Assembly (NCBI RefSeq): GCF_032598905.1
Contig: NZ_CP122458.1
Coordinates: forward strand, 3,968,001 to 4,032,000
Source of the DNA: Streptomyces sp. 11x1
GTDB taxonomy: Bacteria > Actinomycetota > Actinomycetes > Streptomycetales > Streptomycetaceae
Length of the DNA: 64,000 nt
Direction: 5' to 3'
This document shows, in pieces, positions 1 to 8,552 of this stretch (the first letter of the stretch is position 1; each line of letters begins with the position of its first letter). The notes below the pieces were generated by a model. That model was not told the origin of the DNA, made no database searches, and saw nothing but the letters and a program-made list of their open reading frames with translations. A program made the translations under genes and the position numbers.

Positions 1-1087
1 GCCAGACGACACGGTCCGCGGCGGGGTCGCGGACGACGGCGCCGAGGATGCCTGCGGCGACGTCGGAGGGGCGCAGGACGCCGTCGCCGAAGTGCGCGGC
101 GAGGGCTAGCCCGTTGGTGACGACGGAGATCGCCTCGGCGGTGGACAGCGTGCCGCTGGGCGACTTCAGCTTCGTCCGGCCGTCGGTGGTGACGCCGTCG
201 CGCAGCTCCCGGAAGACCGTGACGACTCGGCGGATCTCGTCGACGCCGTCGGGCACGGCCGGCAGGTCGAGGGACCGGCCGATCTGGTCGACACGGCGCG
301 AGACGATGTCGACCTCGGCGTCGGCGCTCTCCGGCAGCGGCAGCACCACGGTGTTGAACCGGCGGCGCAGGGCGCTCGACAGGTCGTTGACGCCCCGGTC
401 GCGGTCGTTGGCCGTGGCGATGAGGTTGAAGCCGCGGACGGCCTGCACCTCCTGCCCCAACTCCGGTATCGGCAGCGTCTTCTCGGACAGGACGGTGATC
501 AGTGTGTCCTGGACGTCGGCCGGGATCCGGGTCAGCTCCTCGACGCGTGCCGTCATGCCCTCCGCCATGGCCCGCATGACGGGGCTGGGCACGAGCGCGT
601 CGCGGCTCGGCCCGTGGGCGAGCAGTTGCGCGTAGTTCCAGCCGTACCGGATCGCCTCCTCCGGGGTGCCCGCCGTGCCCTGCACGAGCAGCGTGGAGTC
701 GCCGCTGACGGCCGCCGCCAGGTGTTCGGACACCCAGGTCTTGGCGGTGCCGGGCACGCCCAGCAGGAGCAGCGCTCGGTCGGTGGCGAGCGTGGTGACG
801 GCCACCTCGACGATGCGGCGCGGTCCGACGTACTTCGGTGTGACGACCGTGCCGTCCGGCAGTGTCCCGCCGAGCAGATAGGTGGCGACCGCCCACGGCG
901 AGAGCTTCCATCGGGCCGGCCGGGGCCGGTCGTCCTGGGCGGCCAGCGCGGCGAGTTCATCGGCGAAGGCGTGCTCGGCGTGCGCCCGCAGCACCTCGCC
1001 GTCCGGACGGGCGCCCGGGTGTGTGTTCGCGGGCGCGGACTGGTTGCGGCTCGGGTCGACAGTGGTCGTTCCAGCAGACGCAGGCAT
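1..1087 (-). CDS. MoxR-type AAA+ ATPase (3' end outside window)
   Basis: About 362 codons are visible and the stop lies beyond base 1. The Walker A loop GVPGTAKT is at residues 110-117. A Walker B-like stretch around EELTRIPADVQDTLITVLSEK is followed by a sensor-like TANDRD motif and ALRRRFN (arginine finger region). This pattern is typical of MoxR/RavA-class ATPases, which remodel partner proteins, often with a VWA-domain protein; no VWA gene is in the window. The ATG at 1087 follows GGAGGGGGA on the minus strand. The gene diverges from the SWIM zinc-finger gene at 1221, with 133 bases between them. The ATPase call is firm; substrate and partner are unknown. Confidence 0.85.
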   Translation of the reverse strand, partial: MPASAGTTTVDPSRNQSAPANTHPGARPDGEVLRAHAEHAFADELAALAAQDDRPRPARWKLSPWAVATYLLGGTLPDGTVVTPKYVGPRRIVEVAVTTLATDRALLLLGVPGTAKTWVSEHLAAAVSGDSTLLVQGTAGTPEEAIRYGWNYAQLLAHGPSRDALVPSPVMRAMAEGMTARVEELTRIPADVQDTLITVLSEKTLPIPELGQEVQAVRGFNLIATANDRDRGVNDLSSALRRRFNTVVLPLPESADAEVDIVSRRVDQIGRSLDLPAVPDGVDEIRRVVTVFRELRDGVTTDGRTKLKSPSGTLSTAEAISVVTNGLALAAHFGDGVLRPSDVAAGILGAVVRDPAADRVVW

Positions 1088-1220
1088 GGCTGAGTCCCCC
1101 TCCAGCTCGGCCGGTTCGGATCTGCTGACCACACTGCACCACGCCACTGACAATCCAGTCTGACCTGGGGAAATTGGATCGCGCAAGCCAATTGTCAGTG
1201 GTGGGATCTACCTTCAGAAC

Positions 1221-2597
1221 ATGACTCAGCAGGGGGTGCGCTGGACGGCTGAGCAGGTGCTGGCATTGGCACCTGACGCAGCGTCGCGCAAAGCCGGAAG
1301 CAAACTCGCCGTGGCCGGACCTTGGTCGTCGGCGGGTACTTCGGACGAGGGGACGGTGTGGGGACTATGCAAAGGCAGTGGCAGCAAGCCGTATCAAACA
1401 GTGATCGACGTCGCGGACTCCACCGGGCCCGCCTACAAGTGCAGTTGTCCGAGCAGGAAGTTCCCGTGCAAGCATGCGCTGGGGCTGCTCCTGCTCTGGG
1501 CGGGCGACGACACCGCGGTGCCTCCTGGGCAGGCACCGGACTGGGCGCAGCAGTGGCTTGCCGGCCGCCGCACGCGCGCAGCGGAGAGGACGACGAGGAC
1601 GGACGCGGCATCTGGGGCCACGTCCGCTGACCCCGAGGCGGCGCGTCGCCGGGCCGAGCGACGCGCCGACCGGATCACCGCGGGCGCGGCGGAGCTCGAA
1701 CAGCGCCTGACCGACCTGTTCCGCGGCGGCCTGGCCGCCGCGGAACAGGCGGGGTACGCGCTCTGGGAGGAGACGGCGGCCCGCATGGTCGACGCCCAGG
1801 CACCCGGACTGGCCTCCCGGGTGCGGGAGTTGGGCGCAATGCCGGGCTCGGGGCCGGGCTGGCCCGTCCGCCTCCTGGAGGAGTGCGCCCTCCTCCATCT
1901 GCTGGACCAGGGCTGGCTGCGCCGCGACCACCTCCCGGAGGGACTCGCGGCCACGGTCCGCTCGCGGATCGGCCTGTCCGGCTCCCCGGACGGCCCACCG
2001 GTCCGCGACCAGTGGCTCACTCTCGCCCAGTACGACACCGCCGACTCCCGCCTCACCACCCGCCGCATCTGGCTGTACGGCACCGGGTCGGGCCGTACGG
2101 CACTGCTCCTCTCCTACGGAGCCGCGGGCCGCGCCCCCGAGTTGTCGCTCCCCGTGGGGCTGGCCTTCGAGGCGGAGGTCGCGGCGTATCCGGGCGCGGG
2201 ACAGCTGCGCGCGGCGCTGGGCGAGCGCTTCACCGCACCCGAGCCCTCGTCCGTACGCCCGCCGGGCATCACCCCGTCCGAGGCGGCCGCGCGGTACGGC
2301 GAGGCCCTCCAGGACGACCCCTGGCTCGACGCGTACCCGGTCACGCTCACCCGCGTCATACCCGCCCCGGACGGCGACTCCTGGCAACTGATCGACGCCG
2401 ACAGCGAGCTCGCCCTCCCTCTCACCTCCTCCGCCCGCTCCCGCCCCGGCCTCTGGCGCCTCATGGCCCTCTCCGGCGGGGCACCCGTCACCGTGTTCGG
2501 CGAGTGCGGGCACCTCGGCTTCACACCACTGACGGCCTGGGCAGCCGAGCGAAAGGACGCCCAGGGATCCACCGGGCAGACGGTGGCCCTGTGTTGA
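1221..2597 (+). CDS. SWIM zinc-finger family protein
   Basis: 458 residues. The N-terminal third carries a SWIM-type zinc motif, CxC...CxH, with C74, C76, C83 and H85 (CSCPSRKFPCKH). SWIM domains bind DNA or protein. The central part is rich in Arg/Ala/Glu and probably helical; the C-terminal half has no motif I recognise. The next gene, 92 bases downstream on the same strand, encodes a DUF5691 protein, and a MoxR ATPase diverges upstream. I recall this trio recurring together in actinomycetes, which suggests one functional unit, but the role is not known. The ATG at 1221 has no obvious Shine-Dalgarno, so a leaderless transcript is possible. Confidence 0.85.
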   Translation: MTQQGVRWTAEQVLALAPDAASRKAGSKLAVAGPWSSAGTSDEGTVWGLCKGSGSKPYQTVIDVADSTGPAYKCSCPSRKFPCKHALGLLLLWAGDDTAVPPGQAPDWAQQWLAGRRTRAAERTTRTDAASGATSADPEAARRRAERRADRITAGAAELEQRLTDLFRGGLAAAEQAGYALWEETAARMVDAQAPGLASRVRELGAMPGSGPGWPVRLLEECALLHLLDQGWLRRDHLPEGLAATVRSRIGLSGSPDGPPVRDQWLTLAQYDTADSRLTTRRIWLYGTGSGRTALLLSYGAAGRAPELSLPVGLAFEAEVAAYPGAGQLRAALGERFTAPEPSSVRPPGITPSEAAARYGEALQDDPWLDAYPVTLTRVIPAPDGDSWQLIDADSELALPLTSSARSRPGLWRLMALSGGAPVTVFGECGHLGFTPLTAWAAERKDAQGSTGQTVALC

Positions 2598-2689
2598 GAC
2601 GAGCCGGCGGACGGGCCGCCTCACCTCTTCCTCGGCCCCGCCACACCCCATCTGCTTCACCCAACCGTCAGCGCACGGAAGGACCCCAC

Positions 2690-4348
2690 ATGAGCGGCAC
2701 CACAAACGACGCTCCCTCCTCCACGCCGACCACGCCGGTGCCCGCCTGGGAGGAGCTGGTCACCACCGCGTTGCTCGGGACGGATCGGCGTACGCCGCCG
2801 GGGGCGGTGCCGGGCCGGGACGCGCCGGTCGCGCTGCTGGACGCGGCGGCCGTGACGACCGTCCGGCGCAGGGCGGGGATACGGCCGGTACGGGCGGCGG
2901 CGCGACCCGAACCGGCGGCACCGGACTGGCGTCCGCCCCTGCCACCGGCCGCGACGCGGCGGCTGACGACGCTGCTCACCGACCGGCCCGGCACCGGCGG
3001 GGGACGCCGGGGCGCGGCACCCGACCTGATGGAACTCCTCCCCCAGTGGCTGGCACTGGCCAACGCCTACGGTTACGCGGCACCTCCGGAGACCCTGCCC
3101 GCCCTGCTGGACGCGGCCCGCGGCCGTACGGATCTGCGTCCCGCCGTGCTCGCCTTCGCGGGCGCGCGGGCGCTGTGGCTGGCCCGGCTCAACCCGGACT
3201 GGCGCTTCGCGCTGCGTGCGGCGCCCGGTGGTGGCGCGGCGCTCCCCGGCCCGGACGCGCCCGAACGGGTCCGACAGCTCTGGCAGGAGGGCCTGTTCTC
3301 GGAGCGCGTCGCCCTGCTCACGGCGATGCGGGTTCGGGACGCCGCCTCGGCCCGTGAGGTGCTGTCGTCCACGTGGGCGACGGAGCGGGCCGAGGACCGG
3401 CTCATGTTCCTCGACACGCTCCGTACGGGGCTGGAGGCGGCGGACGAGCCCTTCCTGGAGGCCGCGTTGGCCGACCGCAGCCGGAACGTCCGTGCCACGG
3501 CGGCGGAGTTGCTGTCCGCGCTGCCGGACTCGGCGCTCGCGCGGCGGATGGCGCAGCGGGCGACCGCGTGTGTGGCCGTCGACCACACCGGCAGCGCGTC
3601 GGCGGCCTCCGGGGCGCCCACGATCGTGGTCGAGGCCCCGCACGAGTGCGACCCGGGCATGGAGCGCGACGGTGTGCTGCCCAAGGCACCGGCCGGCCGG
3701 GGGGAACGGTCGTGGTGGCTGGGCCAGTTGGTGGAGGCGGCGCCGCTCGGGGCCTGGTCGCGGCGGTTCGGGGGGCGTACGCCGGAGGAGATCGTGGCGT
3801 TGCCGGTCGCGGACGACTGGCAGGGCGAGTTGCACGGGGCGTGGTGCCGGGCAGCTGTGCGGCAGCGGGATCCCGGGTGGTCGCGGGCGTTGCTGGGGGC
3901 GCCGTCCGCGCCGGAGGCCGGCGGGCCGGGCGCGGTGTCGCTGGCCGAGCGGGCGAAGCTGCTGGCGACCTTGGAGGGCGGGGAGCGGGCCGAATGGGTG
4001 GCGGGGTTCATCGCCACGCACGGCTTGTCGGAGGCGTTCCAGCTGCTCGGGGTGTGCGCGGTGCCGTGGGCGCCGCCGCTGGGCCGGGCCGTGGTGGACG
4101 CGCTCAACATCGCGCGGGACGCCGGGAGTTATCCCTGGAGCTTCAGTGGTGTGATGGGGCTGGCCGAGCGGTGCCTGGACCCCGCTGAAACGGTGCGTCT
4201 CGAACCGCTGACGGCCACGCCGGAGGACGCGGAGGACGCGGCGCCGGGGGCCGGGGGGTACTGGGCGGAGGCGTTCCAGCGACTGACGACGACGTTGCGC
4301 CTACGGGCAACGATGAGCGCGGAGCTGGCACCGCCGGGGGGTTCGTGA
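2690..4348 (+). CDS. DUF5691 family protein
   Basis: 552 residues beginning MSGTTNDAP. The start is chosen because GGAAGGA lies seven bases upstream and because the long open frame further upstream runs antisense to, and within, the SWIM gene. The first residues contain WEELVTTALLGTDRR, typical of this family. The middle consists of repeated helical pairs rich in Leu/Ala/Arg with HEAT-like spacing (for example LADRSRNVRATAAELLSALPDS). No catalytic motif is seen. It is probably co-transcribed with the SWIM gene and linked to the divergent AAA ATPase. The gene ends convergently with icmB. Confidence 0.8.
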   Translation: MSGTTNDAPSSTPTTPVPAWEELVTTALLGTDRRTPPGAVPGRDAPVALLDAAAVTTVRRRAGIRPVRAAARPEPAAPDWRPPLPPAATRRLTTLLTDRPGTGGGRRGAAPDLMELLPQWLALANAYGYAAPPETLPALLDAARGRTDLRPAVLAFAGARALWLARLNPDWRFALRAAPGGGAALPGPDAPERVRQLWQEGLFSERVALLTAMRVRDAASAREVLSSTWATERAEDRLMFLDTLRTGLEAADEPFLEAALADRSRNVRATAAELLSALPDSALARRMAQRATACVAVDHTGSASAASGAPTIVVEAPHECDPGMERDGVLPKAPAGRGERSWWLGQLVEAAPLGAWSRRFGGRTPEEIVALPVADDWQGELHGAWCRAAVRQRDPGWSRALLGAPSAPEAGGPGAVSLAERAKLLATLEGGERAEWVAGFIATHGLSEAFQLLGVCAVPWAPPLGRAVVDALNIARDAGSYPWSFSGVMGLAERCLDPAETVRLEPLTATPEDAEDAAPGAGGYWAEAFQRLTTTLRLRATMSAELAPPGGS

Positions 4349-4498
4349 GGCGGGGGGTGCGGGCCGGGTGGGTGCGTTGTCGGGTGCGGGTGGGTGGGGG
4401 TTGCTCGCGCAGTTCCCCGCACGCGGGAGGCGCCCCTAAAAGCCCAGGCCCCACGGGGCCGCACCCGACAACGCACCCCCCGGCCGCCCCACACCCGT
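4349..4498. repeat. Convergent intergenic region with 20-bp inverted repeat enclosing a REP-like element
   Basis: Bases 4370-4389 (GGGTGCGTTGTCGGGTGCGG) are perfectly complementary to 4459-4478. The 69 bases between them contain a GCTCGCGCAGTTCCCCGC motif and a GGCCCCACGGGGCC stem. Related CGCGCAGTTCCCCGC motifs occur near 32670 and 49315. The region lies between the 3' ends of two convergent genes, so a bidirectional terminator is the simplest role. Confidence 0.6.
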
Positions 4499-4915
4499 TC
4501 AAGCCCCCGCAGGCTGCCGCACGTTCGCCCGCACCCACTCCACGATCGACGCCGTCGTCGCCCCCGGCGTGAAGATCTCGGCCACTCCCTTGTCCTTGAG
4601 CGGCGCGATGTCCGCCTCGGGGATGATGCCGCCGCCGAAGACGAGGATGTCCTCGGCGTCACGCTCCTTGAGGAGTTCGATGACGGCCGCGAAGAGCGTG
4701 TTGTGGGCACCGGAGAGGATGGAGAGGCCGATCGCGTCGGCGTCCTCCTGGATCGCGGTGTCGACGATCTGCTCGGGAGTCTGGTGGAGGCCGGTGTAGA
4801 TGACCTCCATACCGGCGTCCCGCAGCGCCCGCGCGATCACCTTGGCCCCGCGATCGTGGCCGTCGAGTCCCGGCTTGGCCACCACCACGCGGATCGGACC
4901 GGCTGCCACACCCAT
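4499..4915 (-). CDS. icmB: Cobalamin-binding small subunit of an acyl-CoA mutase, probably isobutyryl-CoA mutase
   Basis: 138 residues, the size of stand-alone B12-binding mutase subunits. The base-off/His-on motif DxHxxG is present as DGHDRG (D18, H20, G23), followed by LSILSGAH and the glycine pair in VFGGG. These are the loops that hold the corrinoid nucleotide tail. IcmB partners IcmA to interconvert isobutyryl- and butyryl-CoA. The large subunit is not in this window, as expected since icmA is unlinked in streptomycetes I know of. The ATG at 4915 is preferred over upstream starts because GGAGG lies 7 bases ahead. A methylmalonyl- or ethylmalonyl-CoA mutase subunit is the alternative. Confidence 0.8.
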   Translation of the reverse strand: MGVAAGPIRVVVAKPGLDGHDRGAKVIARALRDAGMEVIYTGLHQTPEQIVDTAIQEDADAIGLSILSGAHNTLFAAVIELLKERDAEDILVFGGGIIPEADIAPLKDKGVAEIFTPGATTASIVEWVRANVRQPAGA

Positions 4916-5572
4916 CACTGCCTCCATGAAACGACTGCACCAACCCATGACCAAGCGGCCGAGAGCGCCGCACGAACCAGGCGAACCGCGCACCTCACGG
5001 CCTCAGGTCCATGAAACACCTACCCACACCGCCCACCGGGGAAGTGAACGAACGTTATCTCCAGATCTCCAGGATCCCGCAACCGGCAGTTTCGCGGTGG
5101 AGAGCGAGGGGGAAATCACTCGGTGGGACACGTTCGCCGCGCACTGCTCCCGGATTCCGCGGCTCACGCGTCGCGGGGACCGAGGTGATCACGGAGGTGA
5201 TCGCGGCATCCGGACCGTTTCCGGGCCGCCGGCCGGAGGCTCCCGTGGCGTGCGCGCCACGGGGAGGCGTGCGCAAGGAGAGCCGCCGGAAGGGGCCGCA
5301 CCGACCCACCGCCCGCGGGAGGCCAGGGCGAAGGACGGATCGGCACCGGCGGACGACAGAGGGCAGGGCAGCGGGGAGTCAGGAAGAGCAGGACCCCTCG
5401 TCGCGTGGTCGGCGCCTCACACGTCGCACACGTACCGCACGTCACGCACGCGCGCTCCACGCGCACCGCGTCACGTCGCATCGCACCCGCCGTCCGCCGC
5501 TCGCACCGCCGGTCTCTCCACTAGGCACACGGGGGACAGAGCCGTCCGCCCGTGTGCGACGGGAGGTCGGGC
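4916..5572. other. Intergenic region, no gene recognised
   Basis: These 657 bases lie between divergent icmB and the lipase gene. The open frames here have no recognisable protein character. A short tandem repeat (GAGGTGATCACGGAGGTGATCGCGG) sits near 5180-5205. The region must hold the promoters of both genes, but no convincing -35/-10 pair was seen. Confidence 0.5.
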
Positions 5573-6433
5573 ATGAAGGTCACCAGGGCGGTCGCGCCCC
5601 TTGTTCCGCTCTGTGAGCCCTTCCTGCCGACCCGGCTGACCGGTCTGTCCGTGGCCCTTCTCAAGGCGACCGCCCTGGAGTTGGCGATCCTTGCGGGACA
5701 TCTGCTGCTCTATCCGTCCGGGATGACGCAGGAGCGGCGGGCCACGCCCACGCTCCCCCCGTCCGACGCGCCCCGGCTCCCCACGGAGGAGAAGCCCCCG
5801 GTCGTCCTGCTGCACGGCTTCATCGACAACCGCTCGGTCTTCGTCCTGCTGCGCCGCTCCCTCGCGGGGGCCGGCGCCCGGCATCTCGAGTCGCTCAACT
5901 ACTCACCCCTCACCTGCGACATCCGCGCCGCCGCCGAGTTGTTCGGCCGACGCATCGAGGAGATCTGCGAGCGCACGGGCCAGGAGCGGGTGGACGTCGT
6001 CGGCCACAGCCTGGGTGGGCTGATAGCCCGGTACTACGTGCAACGCCTCGGCGGTGACCACCGTGTCCGTACGCTCGTCACGCTCGGGACCCCGCACGGC
6101 GGCACCCGGGCGGTGCCGCTGGCGGACGCCCATCCGATCGTCCGGCAGATGCGGCCGGGTTCGGACGTGCTGGAGGAACTGCGGGCACCGGCACCGGGCT
6201 GCCGCACCCACTTCGTGGCGTTCTGGAGCGATTTCGACCATGTGATGGCGCCGGTGGAGAGCGCCTGCGTCGACCATCCGGACCTGATGGCGCAGAACAT
6301 CAGGGTCACCGGGATCGGCCATCTCGCCCTGCCCGTGCACCCGGCCGTCACCAACGGGATCCGGGAGGCCCTCGACACCTCACGGACGGGCGCCCGCGCA
6401 ACCGCCCGCCCCGGCGGCCTGACGGTGGCATGA
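5573..6433 (+). CDS. Alpha/beta hydrolase, lipase-like
   Basis: 286 residues. The strand before the oxyanion hole reads PPVVLLHGF (HG at 81-82). The nucleophile elbow is GHSLGG with Ser146. The stretch TLGTPHGG after it is typical of lipase/PGAP1-like acyl hydrolases. The probable catalytic His is in GIGHLALP near the C-terminus. A hydrophobic segment at about 22-48 could be an uncleaved membrane anchor. ATG 5573 is preferred because GGGAGG lies 7 bases upstream. The downstream M23 peptidase gene, 415 bases on, probably has its own promoter. Substrate unknown. Confidence 0.85.
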   Translation: MKVTRAVAPLVPLCEPFLPTRLTGLSVALLKATALELAILAGHLLLYPSGMTQERRATPTLPPSDAPRLPTEEKPPVVLLHGFIDNRSVFVLLRRSLAGAGARHLESLNYSPLTCDIRAAAELFGRRIEEICERTGQERVDVVGHSLGGLIARYYVQRLGGDHRVRTLVTLGTPHGGTRAVPLADAHPIVRQMRPGSDVLEELRAPAPGCRTHFVAFWSDFDHVMAPVESACVDHPDLMAQNIRVTGIGHLALPVHPAVTNGIREALDTSRTGARATARPGGLTVA

Positions 6434-6848
6434 GCCACGCCGACCACCGGACGAGAACCCGGCGGCAGGGCGAGTGACGCTCACCACAGGGCGACCAAAC
6501 GCGGACGTAAGGCGGTAAACGTGGCGCACACCCGCGCGCCCCCATCACGCGCCCGACTCGCGACACCCCTCCCGACGGCAACTACGCGCCCCACGCCGGA
6601 CCCGCGACCACCCGGAGAAACGTCTCGCCCCGGTTCTCACGGGCGTCCCGCATGCCGCACACAGCGGTCGACTATCGAACAACTTTCGAACGCCAGGCCA
6701 AAGTAGTGCCCATAGACCGCCGAAAGACGCTCGAATGCCCGTTTCCTGCGCGCGTGAAACCCGTTGAAGATTGTCGCGCCCGCATACCGCCGGGTACAGT
6801 CACCGCACTGCTCTGCCAGCCCCTGTCGTCGAGGCGAAAGAGAAGTTG
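6434..6848. other. Intergenic region upstream of the M23 peptidase gene
   Basis: No gene is seen. The second half (6660-6800) is less GC-rich than the surroundings (GACTATCGAACAACTTTCGA near 6669), consistent with promoter and untranslated leader sequence. No riboswitch consensus was recognised. Confidence 0.4.
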
Positions 6849-8456
6849 GTGAACGATCGTCACCCGTCGGGGACCGCAACACCCCCGGCTGCGGCTCCTG
6901 AAGCCGAACCGGCGCACTACGCGTCGTACGGCCACCAGGAAGTCGGCTACGGCGACTTCACCACGTACGGCGATTACCCCGCTACCGGTTTTGAAACCGG
7001 TTCCCACGCGAACGCGACGGGCACCTTCGCGGTCGACCCCCTCTTCGGTGACATGCCGGGCAACGACAACGGCACCGGCTCCTACGGCGCCACCCAGTGG
7101 TCGACCGGCAGCCACCAGACGCTGAACTACGACCCGTACGCCGCGCAGCACCAGGCCGCGTACGACACGGGCAGTTACGACACGACGTCCTGGTCGTCCG
7201 GTTACGAACACCTCTCCCAGGTCCCGACGCAGCCGACGGGCCCCGACGCGAGCGGCCAGTGGGACGCGAGCGGCTGGCTGCAGACCGAACAGTCCGACGA
7301 CGCGGACCAGTTGGGGCAGGGCGGCCAGACCCAGCAGTGGACCGGCACCCAGCACTTCGACACGGGCGCCTTCGACGCCACCCAGTGGAACAGTGACGGC
7401 ACACCCGTCGGCGACGAGCACGATGGCGGCGCGGCCGAGTCCTACGAACGCTCCGCCGGCGCCCCCGAGTCGTACGACGCGCACGACCACCCGCAGACCG
7501 TCGTGGTGGACCTGTCGGCCGAGGGCACGGACTTCCACCAGCAGGCGACCGCCACCTTCGAGCAGATCGCCCCGTACGACCAGGACGAACACCCCTCGGC
7601 GGACGGCGAGTTCGAGACCGACGGCGCGGACCGCGCGGTGCTCCTCGACGGCGAGGAAGAGATCACCACAGCGGCCACCAGGAGCGCGGGCCCCGGCCGG
7701 GCGGCCACCCGCGCGGCCTCACGGTCGCGCCGGAAGGCTCCGGCCAAACGTTCCGCCCTGCTGACCGTGGCCGTTCCGTCGGCCTGTGTCATGGGAGTCG
7801 CGGGGATCGCGGCGGCCTCGGTCGGCGCCACGTCGGACGACACGGAGACGACGGCGTCGGTCAAGTCGGACGCCACCGCCGTGAAGCCGTCCACCGCCAA
7901 CAACCAGCTCGACACCCAGCTGGAGAGCCTCTCCGCCGAGGCCGACGACTTCGCCGACCGGGCCAGCCGGACGCAGGAGCGCATCGACCTCAAGGCCCAG
8001 CAGGTGCTGGAGCAGAAGAAGGCCGCCGCGGAGGCGGCCCGCAAGGAGCGCCTGCGGCCGAAGTTCGCGCTCCCCGTCGCCGAGCGCGGACTCAGCGCGT
8101 ACTACGGGCAGTCCGGCGTCAACTGGATGTCCCTGCACACCGGCATAGACTTCCCCGTCTCGTACGGCACCCCGGTGATGGCCGCGACCGACGGCACCGT
8201 GCGCACCCAGTGGAACAGCGCCTACGGCAACATGGTCATCGTGACCGCCAAGGACGGCACCGAGACCTGGTACTGCCACCTCTCCACGTACAAGGTCGCC
8301 TCCGGTACGACCGTCAAGGCCGGCGACACCATCGCCTACTCGGGCAACTCGGGCAACTCGACCGGGCCGCATCTGCACTTCGAGGTCCACCCGGCGGGCG
8401 GCTCCGCCATCGACCCGCTGTCGTGGCTGCGCAGCCACGGGCTGGACCCGACGTAA
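6849..8456 (+). CDS. M23 family metallopeptidase (membrane-anchored LytM-type)
   Basis: 535 residues if GTG 6849 is the start; it follows a GA-rich AAAGAGAAG. The first ~300 residues are low-complexity, rich in Gly/Tyr/Thr/Asp/Gln, with repeated TGSYD/ATQW-like units. A basic stretch and one hydrophobic segment (about 305-330) form a membrane anchor, followed by a coiled coil (SLSAEADDF to RKERLRPKF). The M23 domain fills 400-535: HTGIDF gives H430 and D434, and GPHLHF gives H508 and H510, the zinc and catalytic residues. It likely cuts peptidoglycan cross-bridges outside the cell. Upstream in-frame starts lack a ribosome site. A terminator follows. Confidence 0.9.
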   Translation: MNDRHPSGTATPPAAAPEAEPAHYASYGHQEVGYGDFTTYGDYPATGFETGSHANATGTFAVDPLFGDMPGNDNGTGSYGATQWSTGSHQTLNYDPYAAQHQAAYDTGSYDTTSWSSGYEHLSQVPTQPTGPDASGQWDASGWLQTEQSDDADQLGQGGQTQQWTGTQHFDTGAFDATQWNSDGTPVGDEHDGGAAESYERSAGAPESYDAHDHPQTVVVDLSAEGTDFHQQATATFEQIAPYDQDEHPSADGEFETDGADRAVLLDGEEEITTAATRSAGPGRAATRAASRSRRKAPAKRSALLTVAVPSACVMGVAGIAAASVGATSDDTETTASVKSDATAVKPSTANNQLDTQLESLSAEADDFADRASRTQERIDLKAQQVLEQKKAAAEAARKERLRPKFALPVAERGLSAYYGQSGVNWMSLHTGIDFPVSYGTPVMAATDGTVRTQWNSAYGNMVIVTAKDGTETWYCHLSTYKVASGTTVKAGDTIAYSGNSGNSTGPHLHFEVHPAGGSAIDPLSWLRSHGLDPT

Positions 8457-8496
8457 CAGTCAGCCGGCACCCGCCTGGCGCGCACGGACAAGACGA

Positions 8497-8523
8497 AAGG
8501 GCCCCTGCTGAGCAGGGGCCCTT
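8497..8523. terminator. Bidirectional intrinsic terminator
   Basis: A perfect 13-base inverted repeat, AAGGGCCCCTGCT / AGCAGGGGCCCTT, is separated by one base and flanked by A-rich and T-rich sequence on the two sides. It lies between the convergent M23 peptidase and pcrA genes, so it can serve both. Confidence 0.9.
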
Positions 8524-8552
8524 CTCGTTGAGCACGGCGCGGGGCGCGTCCG

